From Alloascoidea africana (lineage: Eukaryota; Ascomycota; Alloascoideomycetes; Alloascoideales; Alloascoideaceae), in the NCBI GenBank assembly GCA_030581615.1, contig JAKTTT010000024.1:62001-126000 (forward strand): a stretch of 64,000 bases of DNA, written 5' to 3'. The notes beneath the pieces are model-generated. The model made no database searches, was not told where the DNA came from, and saw only the letters and a list, made by a program, of their open reading frames with translations. The position numbers and the translations under genes are program-made. Shown here one piece after another: positions 9,369-18,172 of this stretch. Each line of letters opens with the position of its first letter. Positions within the stretch are counted from its first letter, which is position 1.

Positions 9369-10874
9369 CTACAGTTCGTACTCATCCTTGATTGCGGCAA
9401 CAAATCTTTCCAACCCCAAAGTAATGGCTTTCTCGGGTACCGCTGCGTAGGTTCCTCTAAAGAAAATGAAAGGATTCTCTTTATCATCTTCAGCCTTCTC
9501 AAGACTTTGACTAATTTCATTCTTGGGGGCGTCAAACCACGAACCCTTGATAAGCAAAGTTCCGTTCTCTACTCCCTTTTCAAATATGAGATCCTCAATT
9601 TCCTCTTTATCACCTTTGTACTTTGGATGCTTAGATGCATCCAGCTTAACTGTAAAAAACATTCCTGCATTTGGTGTTACGAAATATCCAACGCCAAGAG
9701 GAGGCACAAGCTCATTCAGCACTTTGATAGCATGATTACGCTTCTTAGTGTACTGTTTTCTAAGTGCAATTAGCCAGTCAACGTATCCCTTCTGACCCCA
9801 TCTGGAGAGTGTTCCATATAATATAGACTGCGTAAAGCCAGATGGCGCTTGAATTGAGTAAAGATTGTGCTGAGCGATGATCTGTAACAGTTTTTCTTGT
9901 CCAACGATCCAACCGTAACGGACGCCTGGAGCAATCACTTTGGAAAGCGAGTCCAACCTTAGAACACGGCCATCTGTGTCAAGATTCAAGAAAGAAGAAA
10001 CTAAAGATGACAAGAACTCCTCGTGCGTTTTCGTTGATTCTGGACCTTCCTGGTTTGGAGAATACTCATCCATCTGCAAAAAATAGTAAGGATCATCCTC
10101 AACAATCAAGAAATCATGCTTTTGAGCAACTTTATAGATAGCCTCTCTTCTTTCGTTAGAAAGAGTTGAACCAGTTGGATTCTGTCCCGTAGGGATTGTA
10201 TACAAGATCTTTGGTTTTGGCTTATCACTGGGCCAGTTCTCCAAAAGCTCGCTTAGCTTTTCGGGAATGATTCCATTGTCATCCAATTGAACTCCAACAG
10301 GCGTAAGACCCACGGCGTCCGCGCTTTCAAAAGATGGAGGATAAGTACTCTCTTCAACCAAGATGTAATCACCCTTATTGGTTAAAGTTCTGAGGATTGC
10401 CTCCCAGCCCTGTGTATTTCCCAAAGAACTAATCACATCCCAATCTTTGTAGGGAATTTTATGAATGGATTCAGTATGTTCTTTGAGAAATTTTATCAGA
10501 AAAGCATGCCCTTGAGGATATCCGTATTGTAAGGAAGCTGCAAAGGGAATATCGGGGTGCTTATCAGGGGCAATCACCTTGCTTATCTCGATCGGGATAG
10601 TATCAATCTTTGGATCATTAGCATTGGGAACCAGACTTTTCTCGATGCCATTTGTAAAAGGAGGTGCAGGAGATTCAATAGTCAAGTTATCAAATGGAAA
10701 CAATTCGGCTTGGGGTAAACCGCCACCGAGAAAGACAATGTCTTTATTAAAAAAGTATTTTCCAGCATCGCGTAATTTGGACTTGCCTCTTTTCTTGGAC
10801 TCTTCGGAGATAAAATGGCTAAGGTCCAAGGCAAGTGGCTTATCTTCGGTTTTCTGCTCTGCTTCAACTGTCAT
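9369..10874 (-). CDS. ARO8: aromatic / 2-aminoadipate aminotransferase (PLP, class I)
   Basis: A 501-residue fold-type I aminotransferase of the Aro8 family. It transaminates phenylalanine, tyrosine and tryptophan and, in yeasts, also 2-aminoadipate of lysine synthesis. The PLP lysine lies in LRLDSLSKVIAPGVRYGW. Other family marks are the N-terminal ISEESKKR segment and FLGGGLPQAELFPF, the TIPTGQNPTGSTLS stretch, and VEDDPYYFLQMD. The frame extends upstream by a TTG, but the first ATG is at 10872-10874, directly before TVEAEQ. There is no targeting signal, so it is cytosolic. Length matches S. cerevisiae Aro8 (500). The Aro9 paralogue is less likely but not excluded. Confidence 0.92.
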   Translation of the reverse strand: MTVEAEQKTEDKPLALDLSHFISEESKKRGKSKLRDAGKYFFNKDIVFLGGGLPQAELFPFDNLTIESPAPPFTNGIEKSLVPNANDPKIDTIPIEISKVIAPDKHPDIPFAASLQYGYPQGHAFLIKFLKEHTESIHKIPYKDWDVISSLGNTQGWEAILRTLTNKGDYILVEESTYPPSFESADAVGLTPVGVQLDDNGIIPEKLSELLENWPSDKPKPKILYTIPTGQNPTGSTLSNERREAIYKVAQKHDFLIVEDDPYYFLQMDEYSPNQEGPESTKTHEEFLSSLVSSFLNLDTDGRVLRLDSLSKVIAPGVRYGWIVGQEKLLQIIAQHNLYSIQAPSGFTQSILYGTLSRWGQKGYVDWLIALRKQYTKKRNHAIKVLNELVPPLGVGYFVTPNAGMFFTVKLDASKHPKYKGDKEEIEDLIFEKGVENGTLLIKGSWFDAPKNEISQSLEKAEDDKENPFIFFRGTYAAVPEKAITLGLERFVAAIKDEYEL

Positions 10875-12109
10875 TTCCAGGTACACCAACAGTAAACAAT
10901 GTGAATCAATTTAGAGGTTCAGGATAATGAAAGAAAACGGGATACATTTCAAGTTATAAGGTCCGTTGTAGACGTCTCAAAACACTTGGTTTATTTTAAA
11001 GTTTTTATCGTAATATGACCTGCAGATTGTGAAAGAAACGCTTGGGTTTGACCTTCAAGGATAGCCACAGTAGTAACTCTGGATTTCGGAGGAGATTTCC
11101 TACCGTATATAGGAAAACCAAACCCATATATTACTCATATCTTGCTGCAAAGAAGCTTTTTCCCACCGTTTTGGTTCTTTAGAGCCGATATTTCCTTGGC
11201 TTTTGATTCATCCAACGTTCATGCAGAACCCTTTTTCCCGATGGCCACAGCTGGTCCCAACAACTTTTGAGGCCATATGGTTTTAACTTTTTGAAAGTGG
11301 CACTTGAAAACTGAGCCGGGGTGTAGATAGAAGGAAGTTATATTTGAATTATGGTTATGGAGCGGATCAGATAGCACTTTCACGTGTTTGTGTCAAATCT
11401 AATGCTTTTCTGGAAGATACACTATATGGATGGTTACTTGAAGTCATTTAAAATTATTGTCCTGAACGCGATAAAGATCAGGCTATCATTAATATCATCA
11501 AAGAGGATTATTGAACAATCCGAGGTAAGCATGCCGCATGTGATGAGTTTGGGAGCTCTGAGAAATAGAAAACAAATGGCTGACTGTCATTTCCCACAGA
11601 ATTCATAATGTCTAGTATACCTTAGAGCGACTCACCTTTTGGGAATTTTGGAAAAAAATTATGGCAATGCTATTCCAGGAGATGATTGTGGATGATGAAA
11701 CCTAGGTACGGCTAACTGTGCTGTACTTTTTCCAGATGCCCAGACATTGCACAATATATCTGACCACTGATTACACAAGGCTCAGTTTAAAATCTTGCGC
11801 TGTTACTCTGTCTGTTCTGGCCGCCTGTCAGAAATTTGTCAAAGTTGGGTTCATCCCTGGGATTGGGCTTTATAATCTTGGGGGTTTCAAAGTGACAGGT
11901 GGAAGAGCTAACATCCATACACCTACTTCAGTTGGTTTTGTCCACTCTGTCCATCCAGTTTGGTCTTTGACTGGGAGTGGTAACAATTGTGTTTGAGGTT
12001 CTCTTGAAAAGGATTAATAGGCAACCACCTCGATTTTCGTTGTATTTTAGGAGTCATCAATTTTTTTTATTATTATCAAGGAAGCACCAAATTTCGGCTG
12101 GTTTAAACC
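10875..12109. other. intergenic, no gene seen
   Basis: About 1.2 kb between divergent ARO8 and the p24 gene, so both promoters lie here. The longest frames (74-92 codons) are not protein-like. A TTTTTTTTATTATTATC run at 12061-12077 precedes the p24 start. I see no RNA gene. Confidence 0.55.
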
Positions 12110-12914
12110 ATGTGGTTACAAAGTTCAGTGTTCTGGATTTCATTGCTGATCTGTCAGTTCTCCTTCAGCAATGCATTTTACTTTTACGTTAGCCCAGGAA
12201 GAAGCAAATGTTTTTATCATGAATTAAGTCAAGATACGTTCATGGTTGGTAAGTGAGATTTCTCAAATATTTCCAAGTTTTGAGATCAGGGTGATGTTCC
12301 CAAGACTATGTTAGCTTCGCGCTAATACCCAAACATAGGCAAATACAAACTGGAGCAATACGACGATAGAACAAACTCATATGTTTACTCTCCTGCCTCA
12401 AATGGTCTTGCTGTCACTGTCGAGGTTAGTTTGTGATTTTAATTATTGATTTTGGGGGACCTCTCGCTGACTGGTTAATTAGGAAACGTTTGACAACAAT
12501 CACTTGGTCATGAATCAAAAGATGACAGCGGAGGGACAGTTCACATTCACAGCTCTTGGATCTGGAGAGCATCGTATTTGCTTTCGTCCTACTCACAACG
12601 GCTGGTTCAGTAATACCAACAGCAAAATGTTTTTAGATTTCAAGATTGGAGAGAAGGCTGAAATCGATAGCAAAGGAGAGGATAAAGTATCTCGACTTGC
12701 CCTCCGCGTCCACACTTTAAATCAAAAGCTCCAAGAGATCAGAAGAGAACAAGAGCTGACAAGAGAAAGAGAAGCTCAATTCCGAGATCAGAGTGAGTCA
12801 ACAAACGCCAGAGTCATGAGATGGAGTGTTATTCAAATTGTTGTGCTTGGATCTACTGCAGTCTGGCAAATAAATCATTTGAGAGGGTTCTTTATGAAGC
12901 AAAAACTGGTGTAA
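12110..12914 (+). CDS. ERP1: p24 (EMP24/GP25L) cargo receptor, alpha subfamily, two introns
   Basis: Exons 12110-12248, 12339-12424 and 12483-12914 give 218 residues. p24 proteins cycle between ER and Golgi in COPII/COPI vesicles and sort GPI-anchored and other cargo. In order: a signal peptide (WISLLICQFSFSNA), a GOLD domain with the conserved Cys pair (SKCFYHEL and HRICFRP) and the KYKLEQYD strand, a coiled coil (LNQKLQEIRREQELTRERE), one membrane segment (WSVIQIVVLGSTAVWQI), and a short tail FFMKQKLV with Phe-Phe and dibasic-like sorting signals. The KLV ending marks the alpha type (Erp1/5/6, TMED4/9). Introns are 90 and 58 bp with GTAAGT/GTTAGT donors. Only the last exon is evident without splicing. 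The subtype symbol is less sure than the family. Confidence 0.88.
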
Positions 12915-13514
12915 CGAAAGCGTTATAGTATATAAAACGTATATCTGAACATGTTGTGATACTAAGTTGACATGAATCTAGGTCCTGGTTACCTAACCCA
13001 ATATCGAGTTGTCTAATGGGCGGTTTAAGATTTACACAAAGCAGATAAAACCAGCTCTTTTCTTTCCTCTTTGCTCTTGCAAACTTGGCGGTAATCAATG
13101 TTTGTGAAGCATGACGAAGTATCCGTTGTGCTTCTAAGAGTGTAGTGTGCCTTAGAGATTGGTTGCCCCATAGAAAGATTGTATTTACCAAAAACTTTGT
13201 ACATGTCCAGAACATAAGCCAAACAGGTATTGAAATGCCCCTAAAGAGAATTGTCTGTTATATGTTTGAGAACTAGTTCATGTTTTTCCATGCCTGATGC
13301 AAGGCTGCTTTGGGATGGTGACAGCCCATTCATTTCCCAAACTGTCTATGCACGTCCTGAAGAAGCGAACCTCAGAATGAATGCAGAATAAGGTCAAGCA
13401 AGCAGATCTAAATAGGAAAATATGAATACTAGAAAGACTATAAATGACCCCAAACTCTCGACAGATTAAAGTGAGAAAGCTAAAGAAACTACCGATTAAA
13501 AAAGTGAGGCGGTT
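12915..13514. other. intergenic, doubtful minus-strand frames
   Basis: About 600 bp between the p24 and protease genes. Overlapping minus-strand frames at 12892-13222 lack good starts and a recognisable family. ACTATAAATGAC at 13437-13448 is a candidate TATA element for the protease. Confidence 0.45.
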
Positions 13515-14714
13515 ATGGTATTATATCGAAAGCTGTTTTGGCTTTGGCAAGCATACCTGGGTGTTCAAGCGTCTATGTTATTGGAGTCCAATAGATATAT
13601 TTCACTAGATTTTGAAGCCAAGAAAAGTTCACATCTCACAATTCCTGAACACAAATCGCAGAGTTTCGAAAAAAGGAGTATACACGAGGTAGCGATTTCC
13701 GATCAAGGTAGCTTCTACTCCGTTAACATAAGTATTGGGACTCCTCCGCAAAATCTGTCTCTACTGGTTGACACAGGTTCCTCAGATACCTGGGTTGTAT
13801 CCAGCAACAGCATAGACTCTGGTGAATGCGGCACTTTTAATCCAGATAAATCTTCTAGCTATCACAGTTCTAAGAAATCATTTAACACAAAATATGCCAG
13901 TGGAAATAGTGTTTCTGGGATCTGGAGTAAGGACATTCTTAACATTGGCGACATATCATTACCCAATTTTGTGTTCGCGACCTCTCACACAAAGCTCATG
14001 GCAAATGGAATTCTTGGTCTCGGGTATCCAGAGCTGGAATCTGCTTCATCTGTTTACCCCAATCTTATCCAGATGATGTTTGACCAAGGCTATATTAGCA
14101 AAAAAGCATTTTCCGTTTATATAAATCAGAATAGCTCTACTGGATCAATTCTATTTGGCTATGTTGATCATAGCAAGCATCTGGGCTCGCTGACATATGC
14201 TAATATTGTACCCACCCCTGGAGAATCAATTCGAAAGCATCATCAATTGGCAATGAAACAGATTACAATCAATAGTTCAAAACAAGAAACGCAGGGGAAA
14301 GTTCTACTGAGCGGTTCATTATATGCAGTTTTGGATACCGGTACTACGGGAATATATTTGCCTGAAGATAGTCATTACTCAATCATGGCAGCTCTTGGAG
14401 CCACATATGATAAAGCACTAAGAGCATATACCACAACTCTAGAGTCCAGGCCAATAACTGGACTTACTTTTGAATTTGAGGAAATCTCCCTAACGATTCC
14501 GTTTATCAGTTTCTTAACTCCTTTGAAAATGCGAGATGGTTCACCTTACTTATCAGAAGATGGGGCCCAAATTTATTATGTCGGTATAGAGAAATCCCCG
14601 CAAAAAAGCAAAGTCACACTTGGTGACTCCTTCCTCAAGAACGTCTATACTGTATTCGACTTAGAGGACTATAAGATAGGCCTTGCACCGGTTGACTCAA
14701 ACTTTTCATTGTGA
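13515..14714 (+). CDS. secreted pepsin-type aspartic protease (yapsin/candidapepsin-like)
   Basis: A 399-residue family A1 protease with both catalytic motifs: VDTGSS (Asp86) and LDTGTTG (Asp274). The N terminus is hydrophobic (signal peptide about 1-20). A Lys-Arg pair at 53-54 is a plausible Kex2 site releasing the propeptide. The mature part begins near SIHEVAISDQG, and the YSVNISIGTPPQ strand is typical. The C terminus ends SNFSL with no hydrophobic GPI signal, so the enzyme is likely secreted rather than wall-anchored like true yapsins. I see no acidic loop insert of the yapsin type. Substrate unknown; host-independent nutrient or wall processing is inference. Confidence 0.85.
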   Translation: MVLYRKLFWLWQAYLGVQASMLLESNRYISLDFEAKKSSHLTIPEHKSQSFEKRSIHEVAISDQGSFYSVNISIGTPPQNLSLLVDTGSSDTWVVSSNSIDSGECGTFNPDKSSSYHSSKKSFNTKYASGNSVSGIWSKDILNIGDISLPNFVFATSHTKLMANGILGLGYPELESASSVYPNLIQMMFDQGYISKKAFSVYINQNSSTGSILFGYVDHSKHLGSLTYANIVPTPGESIRKHHQLAMKQITINSSKQETQGKVLLSGSLYAVLDTGTTGIYLPEDSHYSIMAALGATYDKALRAYTTTLESRPITGLTFEFEEISLTIPFISFLTPLKMRDGSPYLSEDGAQIYYVGIEKSPQKSKVTLGDSFLKNVYTVFDLEDYKIGLAPVDSNFSL

Positions 14715-15502
14715 AATTGACGTTTGTCCAGTAATAATGAAGTATCATTTTCATCTTGTGAATCTGCTCGATCTCTGATAATCTTGTAATTACCCCAAGG
14801 GAAAATTCATATTCATGAGAGTGCACTGTCTCTGATGAGCGTGATAGACAGCGTTTGCTCTTGTGTCCAGCCCTAAATGTAGTCCACGTTTGGCGCTCCC
14901 TCCTAAGCCAAGTCCCGAAGGTTGCCCTTTCGCTGCTCTTTCCTATAGACTGGCGCCATACCACCTCCTGGGCTGGGGTTGGCGCCAGAGTTGACCTGTC
15001 AATCCATGGAACAGAGTATTTTGGAAACCCGTCACCATTTTCTCATTTAGCTTTGCGATGCGTTTCACATGCGTTTTTGCCCCGGCCAGCGAGGCTCTGG
15101 CAGCGTTTCTTCTAGAATCGGGCAAAGGCGCGATTGGGCGAATTTATCGAGGCTCGCGCTAGCGTCCCCACATCGACGGCTGGCCCGAACAGCTCAGCAC
15201 TGCCGTCGCTTTCGGATCTGGGAGCCTCGCTGGGTTGCCAGCGCTAGTTTGAACAGGCTCCGGTGGGCAGGGATGTCCGGCGTCGACCTCCTGTCTGGAC
15301 CGGGACGGGAGGGAGGAAGCTCCAGGAGAGTATATAAAGCTCTGGGTGCTCTTTGCTCCTCGATCTCCTTCCTGGAGCAATCGGTGGTCTTTCATATTCA
15401 CATCCGCTGGAACAGGTGCATATGAGATCATCCTTCCCAAAGCTTATATAGTAGTCCTTCCTCCGGTTATATAGTTTGCCATTTCTTCAGAAGCCACTAG
15501 CT
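14715..15502 (+). promoter_or_regulatory. GC-rich upstream region of the alpha/beta hydrolase with TATA box
   Basis: A spacer whose 14.87-15.33 kb part is clearly richer in G+C than its surroundings and full of CG dinucleotides, followed by TATATAAAG at 15331-15339. The next gene's ATG is 164 bp beyond it. Open frames here follow from base composition and look unlike protein. Confidence 0.5.
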
Positions 15503-17941
15503 ATGATAGATGACTTTATCGGGAGACCCTCTTCTCACACCATCAAAAAGTATCAAGTATGGCTCGTGTCTGCGTTCTGGCTGGCGATATTGATCAAGGG
15601 TCCTCGACATGGCCCCAAGCATCTCCGGTCGATCTCCCGTTTCGTTTCCAGAAAGCTGAGCGCATGGCAAATCTATGTCATCACAATGACGGGCTATTAT
15701 TTTGTGAAAAACATGGACAAGATGCTCAACTTGCAACCGCCACCCCCGTTGAAGAACGTTTACTCACGTTCTTTTTATAGAGTTTCCTGGCTTATGACTG
15801 CAATGGATGCAGGTTTCTGGACCGCAATGTCTATACGGCCTCCTTGGCTCTGCGATATTGCATCTATCATTTTCACTTTCTACTACTTGGTGTTTGCTGA
15901 GCAAGCGGCTAGCAAAGTGAAGAGATACCAGTCTGTAATGTCTACCAGGCTTGCCAGAATCTCTTGGGATAAACTATCCAACCCTTACCTCAAGGCCGCA
16001 GTCTGGTTCTTTGTGCCCAAGTCCAAAATAAAGCGCAGATTTGAAATCCAGAGGCCCAAAAGTTCAAGATATAGCAACCCCATTGATACATTTCTTTGGT
16101 TTGATGGATCAGAGGAAGAGCTGAAACGACAGAAAAAGTTAATTCTTCATTTCCATGGTGGAGGGTTTATTGCAATGAGTCCATTGGAACACGAAATTAT
16201 TCTTGCGAGATGGACAAAGAAATTAAAAGTCCCCGTGGTTTCCATCAATTACAAAAAAGCTCCAGAGTATCCATTCCCTTATGCACTGGATGAGTGTTAT
16301 GATGCCTTTATAGCCATTAGAGAATCAAAAGGCGCCTGCATTGGCATTGGTCCCACAGATGACCTGAACATTTGTCTTGGAGGTGACTCGGCCGGTGGGA
16401 ATCTGGTGGTTGGAACTATGACCCGAATCATCACCTCTCCACGAAAATATCAGTATCCGTGTGGATTGTTGTTGATTTACCCAGCGCTTGATCTAGACTA
16501 CACCTGCTGTCTCAGTGGTGAACAGATCAGGCTTATTCAACAAGAGTCGATCAGCGAATCCAAACCCGAGTTGTTTCACCAGAAAAGCGAGGTTATCAAT
16601 CGAATTTCAAGTAATATTAAATCTTATCAAAACTTGTCTTCGCTTACCAGTTTAAACCAATTACGAGCCCAACACGAAGATGACGATGAAATTCTGGATT
16701 CAAGCTTGATCAAAAATGCAGCCCTATCCCGAAGACAATCCAAAACATCTCTTGGAAACAGCTCTGATGAAGAGGGTGGCATTTGTTTGCGCTCAACACA
16801 AAAGGGAAAATTTAATGTTTTTGGTCTTTCATCTTCAGGTCGAAAGAGTAAAAGAAACGAAAAACAAGTTACTTCATTGTCTTTAACTTCTAAAATCGCT
16901 TATTCAAATGATCGGATTCTGCCACCCGAAATGCTAAGGGCAGTGTTGCTTTTATACGTTGGAACAGAACAAAGCGTTGATCTTCACAATGATTACTTTT
17001 TGTCTCCGATTTTGACTCCACTTGGTTTGCTTGAAAAATTCCCAAAAGTGTGTTTAATTTGTGGGGAAGCGGATCCACTTGTTGATGACTCAATGCTTTT
17101 TGCTGCTAAGCTTAGAGAATCCAAGCATCAAAGCTCACTGTACTCTACAAATCTGAAAGACGAAGATTTTGTTGAAATTACAATCTTGAAAGGAATTTCC
17201 CATGGGTTTGTCCAAATGGGTCCATTTTTGCCTGAGTTTGAGCTTGCCGGGAAGAAAATCGAGTCTTGGCTTAGCTCGATGCTTAACCTTGACTCGAACT
17301 TCCCTGTGAATTATGAAACAGATGAAGAACATGGAACAAGCGACCTAGAGGAGACTATCGAAAGCGATAACAGTGTCGACCTTGATAAGGACTCGACCGA
17401 TAAAACTAGTACATCTTTGTTATCAAAGAATCTGAAGAAAGATCAAGGCTTTTCACCCAACTTTCTTCAGTACGATTCGTCCCCACATGAGACCAATGTA
17501 TTGGGTTCCCCCGATCCCAATGCAACATCTAAAACCACCGAGCAGGTTATTCACAAGATAGTGCCATTATCGTCACTACCCACGTCGACTCAGGCAGAAG
17601 TATCCGGCAACAATAGCAACCTGAACAATGTGCTATCTGCCAATCCACAGCCAAATTTACCCTCCATGCTTTCCGTTGCGGAGATCAACAACTTGTCTTC
17701 TGAATCCCCTTACTCTAATTCAACTTCGGATTTTGGTGGTAGCCAACAACCGAGCAAGAGTAGGGCTTCCAAAACAGCTCTCCGTAAGCTGAAAAAGTCA
17801 CAAGAAAAGAAATTAGAGAAATCGAAGCTAAACAAAAAGAAATGGGATGAGATGACGTATAAACGGGCAGTTGAGGTAATATCTGAAAGGAACTCTAACT
17901 CGATAGAAGGCCTTAAAAGAACTGATCTCCTTGACGAGTAA
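15503..17941 (+). CDS. HSL-type alpha/beta hydrolase (esterase/lipase), long form with disordered tail
   Basis: An 812-residue protein. Residues about 20-140 are hydrophobic with 2-3 possible membrane segments. The hydrolase core follows, with the HSL oxyanion motif FHGGGF (HGGG 218-221), a VSINYKKAPEYPFPYAL strand, and nucleophile GGDSAGGN (Ser296). After a low-complexity insert of about 130 residues, the core resumes with the acid motif CGEADPLVDDS and the His motif ITILKGISHGFVQMG. The last 210 residues are Ser/Asn-rich and end in a Lys-rich helix. Steryl-acetyl deacetylase Say1 and fungal hormone-sensitive-lipase homologues share the core. Substrate (steryl or acylglycerol esters) is inference. 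ATG 15503 is the first in frame. Confidence 0.85.
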   Translation: MIDDFIGRPSSHTIKKYQVWLVSAFWLAILIKGPRHGPKHLRSISRFVSRKLSAWQIYVITMTGYYFVKNMDKMLNLQPPPPLKNVYSRSFYRVSWLMTAMDAGFWTAMSIRPPWLCDIASIIFTFYYLVFAEQAASKVKRYQSVMSTRLARISWDKLSNPYLKAAVWFFVPKSKIKRRFEIQRPKSSRYSNPIDTFLWFDGSEEELKRQKKLILHFHGGGFIAMSPLEHEIILARWTKKLKVPVVSINYKKAPEYPFPYALDECYDAFIAIRESKGACIGIGPTDDLNICLGGDSAGGNLVVGTMTRIITSPRKYQYPCGLLLIYPALDLDYTCCLSGEQIRLIQQESISESKPELFHQKSEVINRISSNIKSYQNLSSLTSLNQLRAQHEDDDEILDSSLIKNAALSRRQSKTSLGNSSDEEGGICLRSTQKGKFNVFGLSSSGRKSKRNEKQVTSLSLTSKIAYSNDRILPPEMLRAVLLLYVGTEQSVDLHNDYFLSPILTPLGLLEKFPKVCLICGEADPLVDDSMLFAAKLRESKHQSSLYSTNLKDEDFVEITILKGISHGFVQMGPFLPEFELAGKKIESWLSSMLNLDSNFPVNYETDEEHGTSDLEETIESDNSVDLDKDSTDKTSTSLLSKNLKKDQGFSPNFLQYDSSPHETNVLGSPDPNATSKTTEQVIHKIVPLSSLPTSTQAEVSGNNSNLNNVLSANPQPNLPSMLSVAEINNLSSESPYSNSTSDFGGSQQPSKSRASKTALRKLKKSQEKKLEKSKLNKKKWDEMTYKRAVEVISERNSNSIEGLKRTDLLDE

Positions 17942-18172
17942 GATATATATTTATTAATGAGCATACTAGGGAAATAGAATCCCAAGACACAAATATCTTC
18001 TTGTATAGTTTTATTTTAGATACTATAATCAAGAGATTAAAACGGATCAACATAAAATATATTTATTTTGGTAATGCAATTATGAATACTAACATTAACA
18101 TCGCTATAAAATGGTATCTGTGAATCAAACAAAAAAGAAAATGCCCCAAAAAACTCAATCTGTCGATCAAAA

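Noticed and set aside
12892-13222. Minus-strand frames of 107 and 65 codons
   Set aside because: They start on TTG or GTG, overlap each other in different frames, and no splice model gave a recognisable protein.
15069-15425. A 118-codon plus-strand frame
   Set aside because: Arg/Ser-rich product of the GC-rich island; no domain, and it overlaps the hydrolase TATA box.
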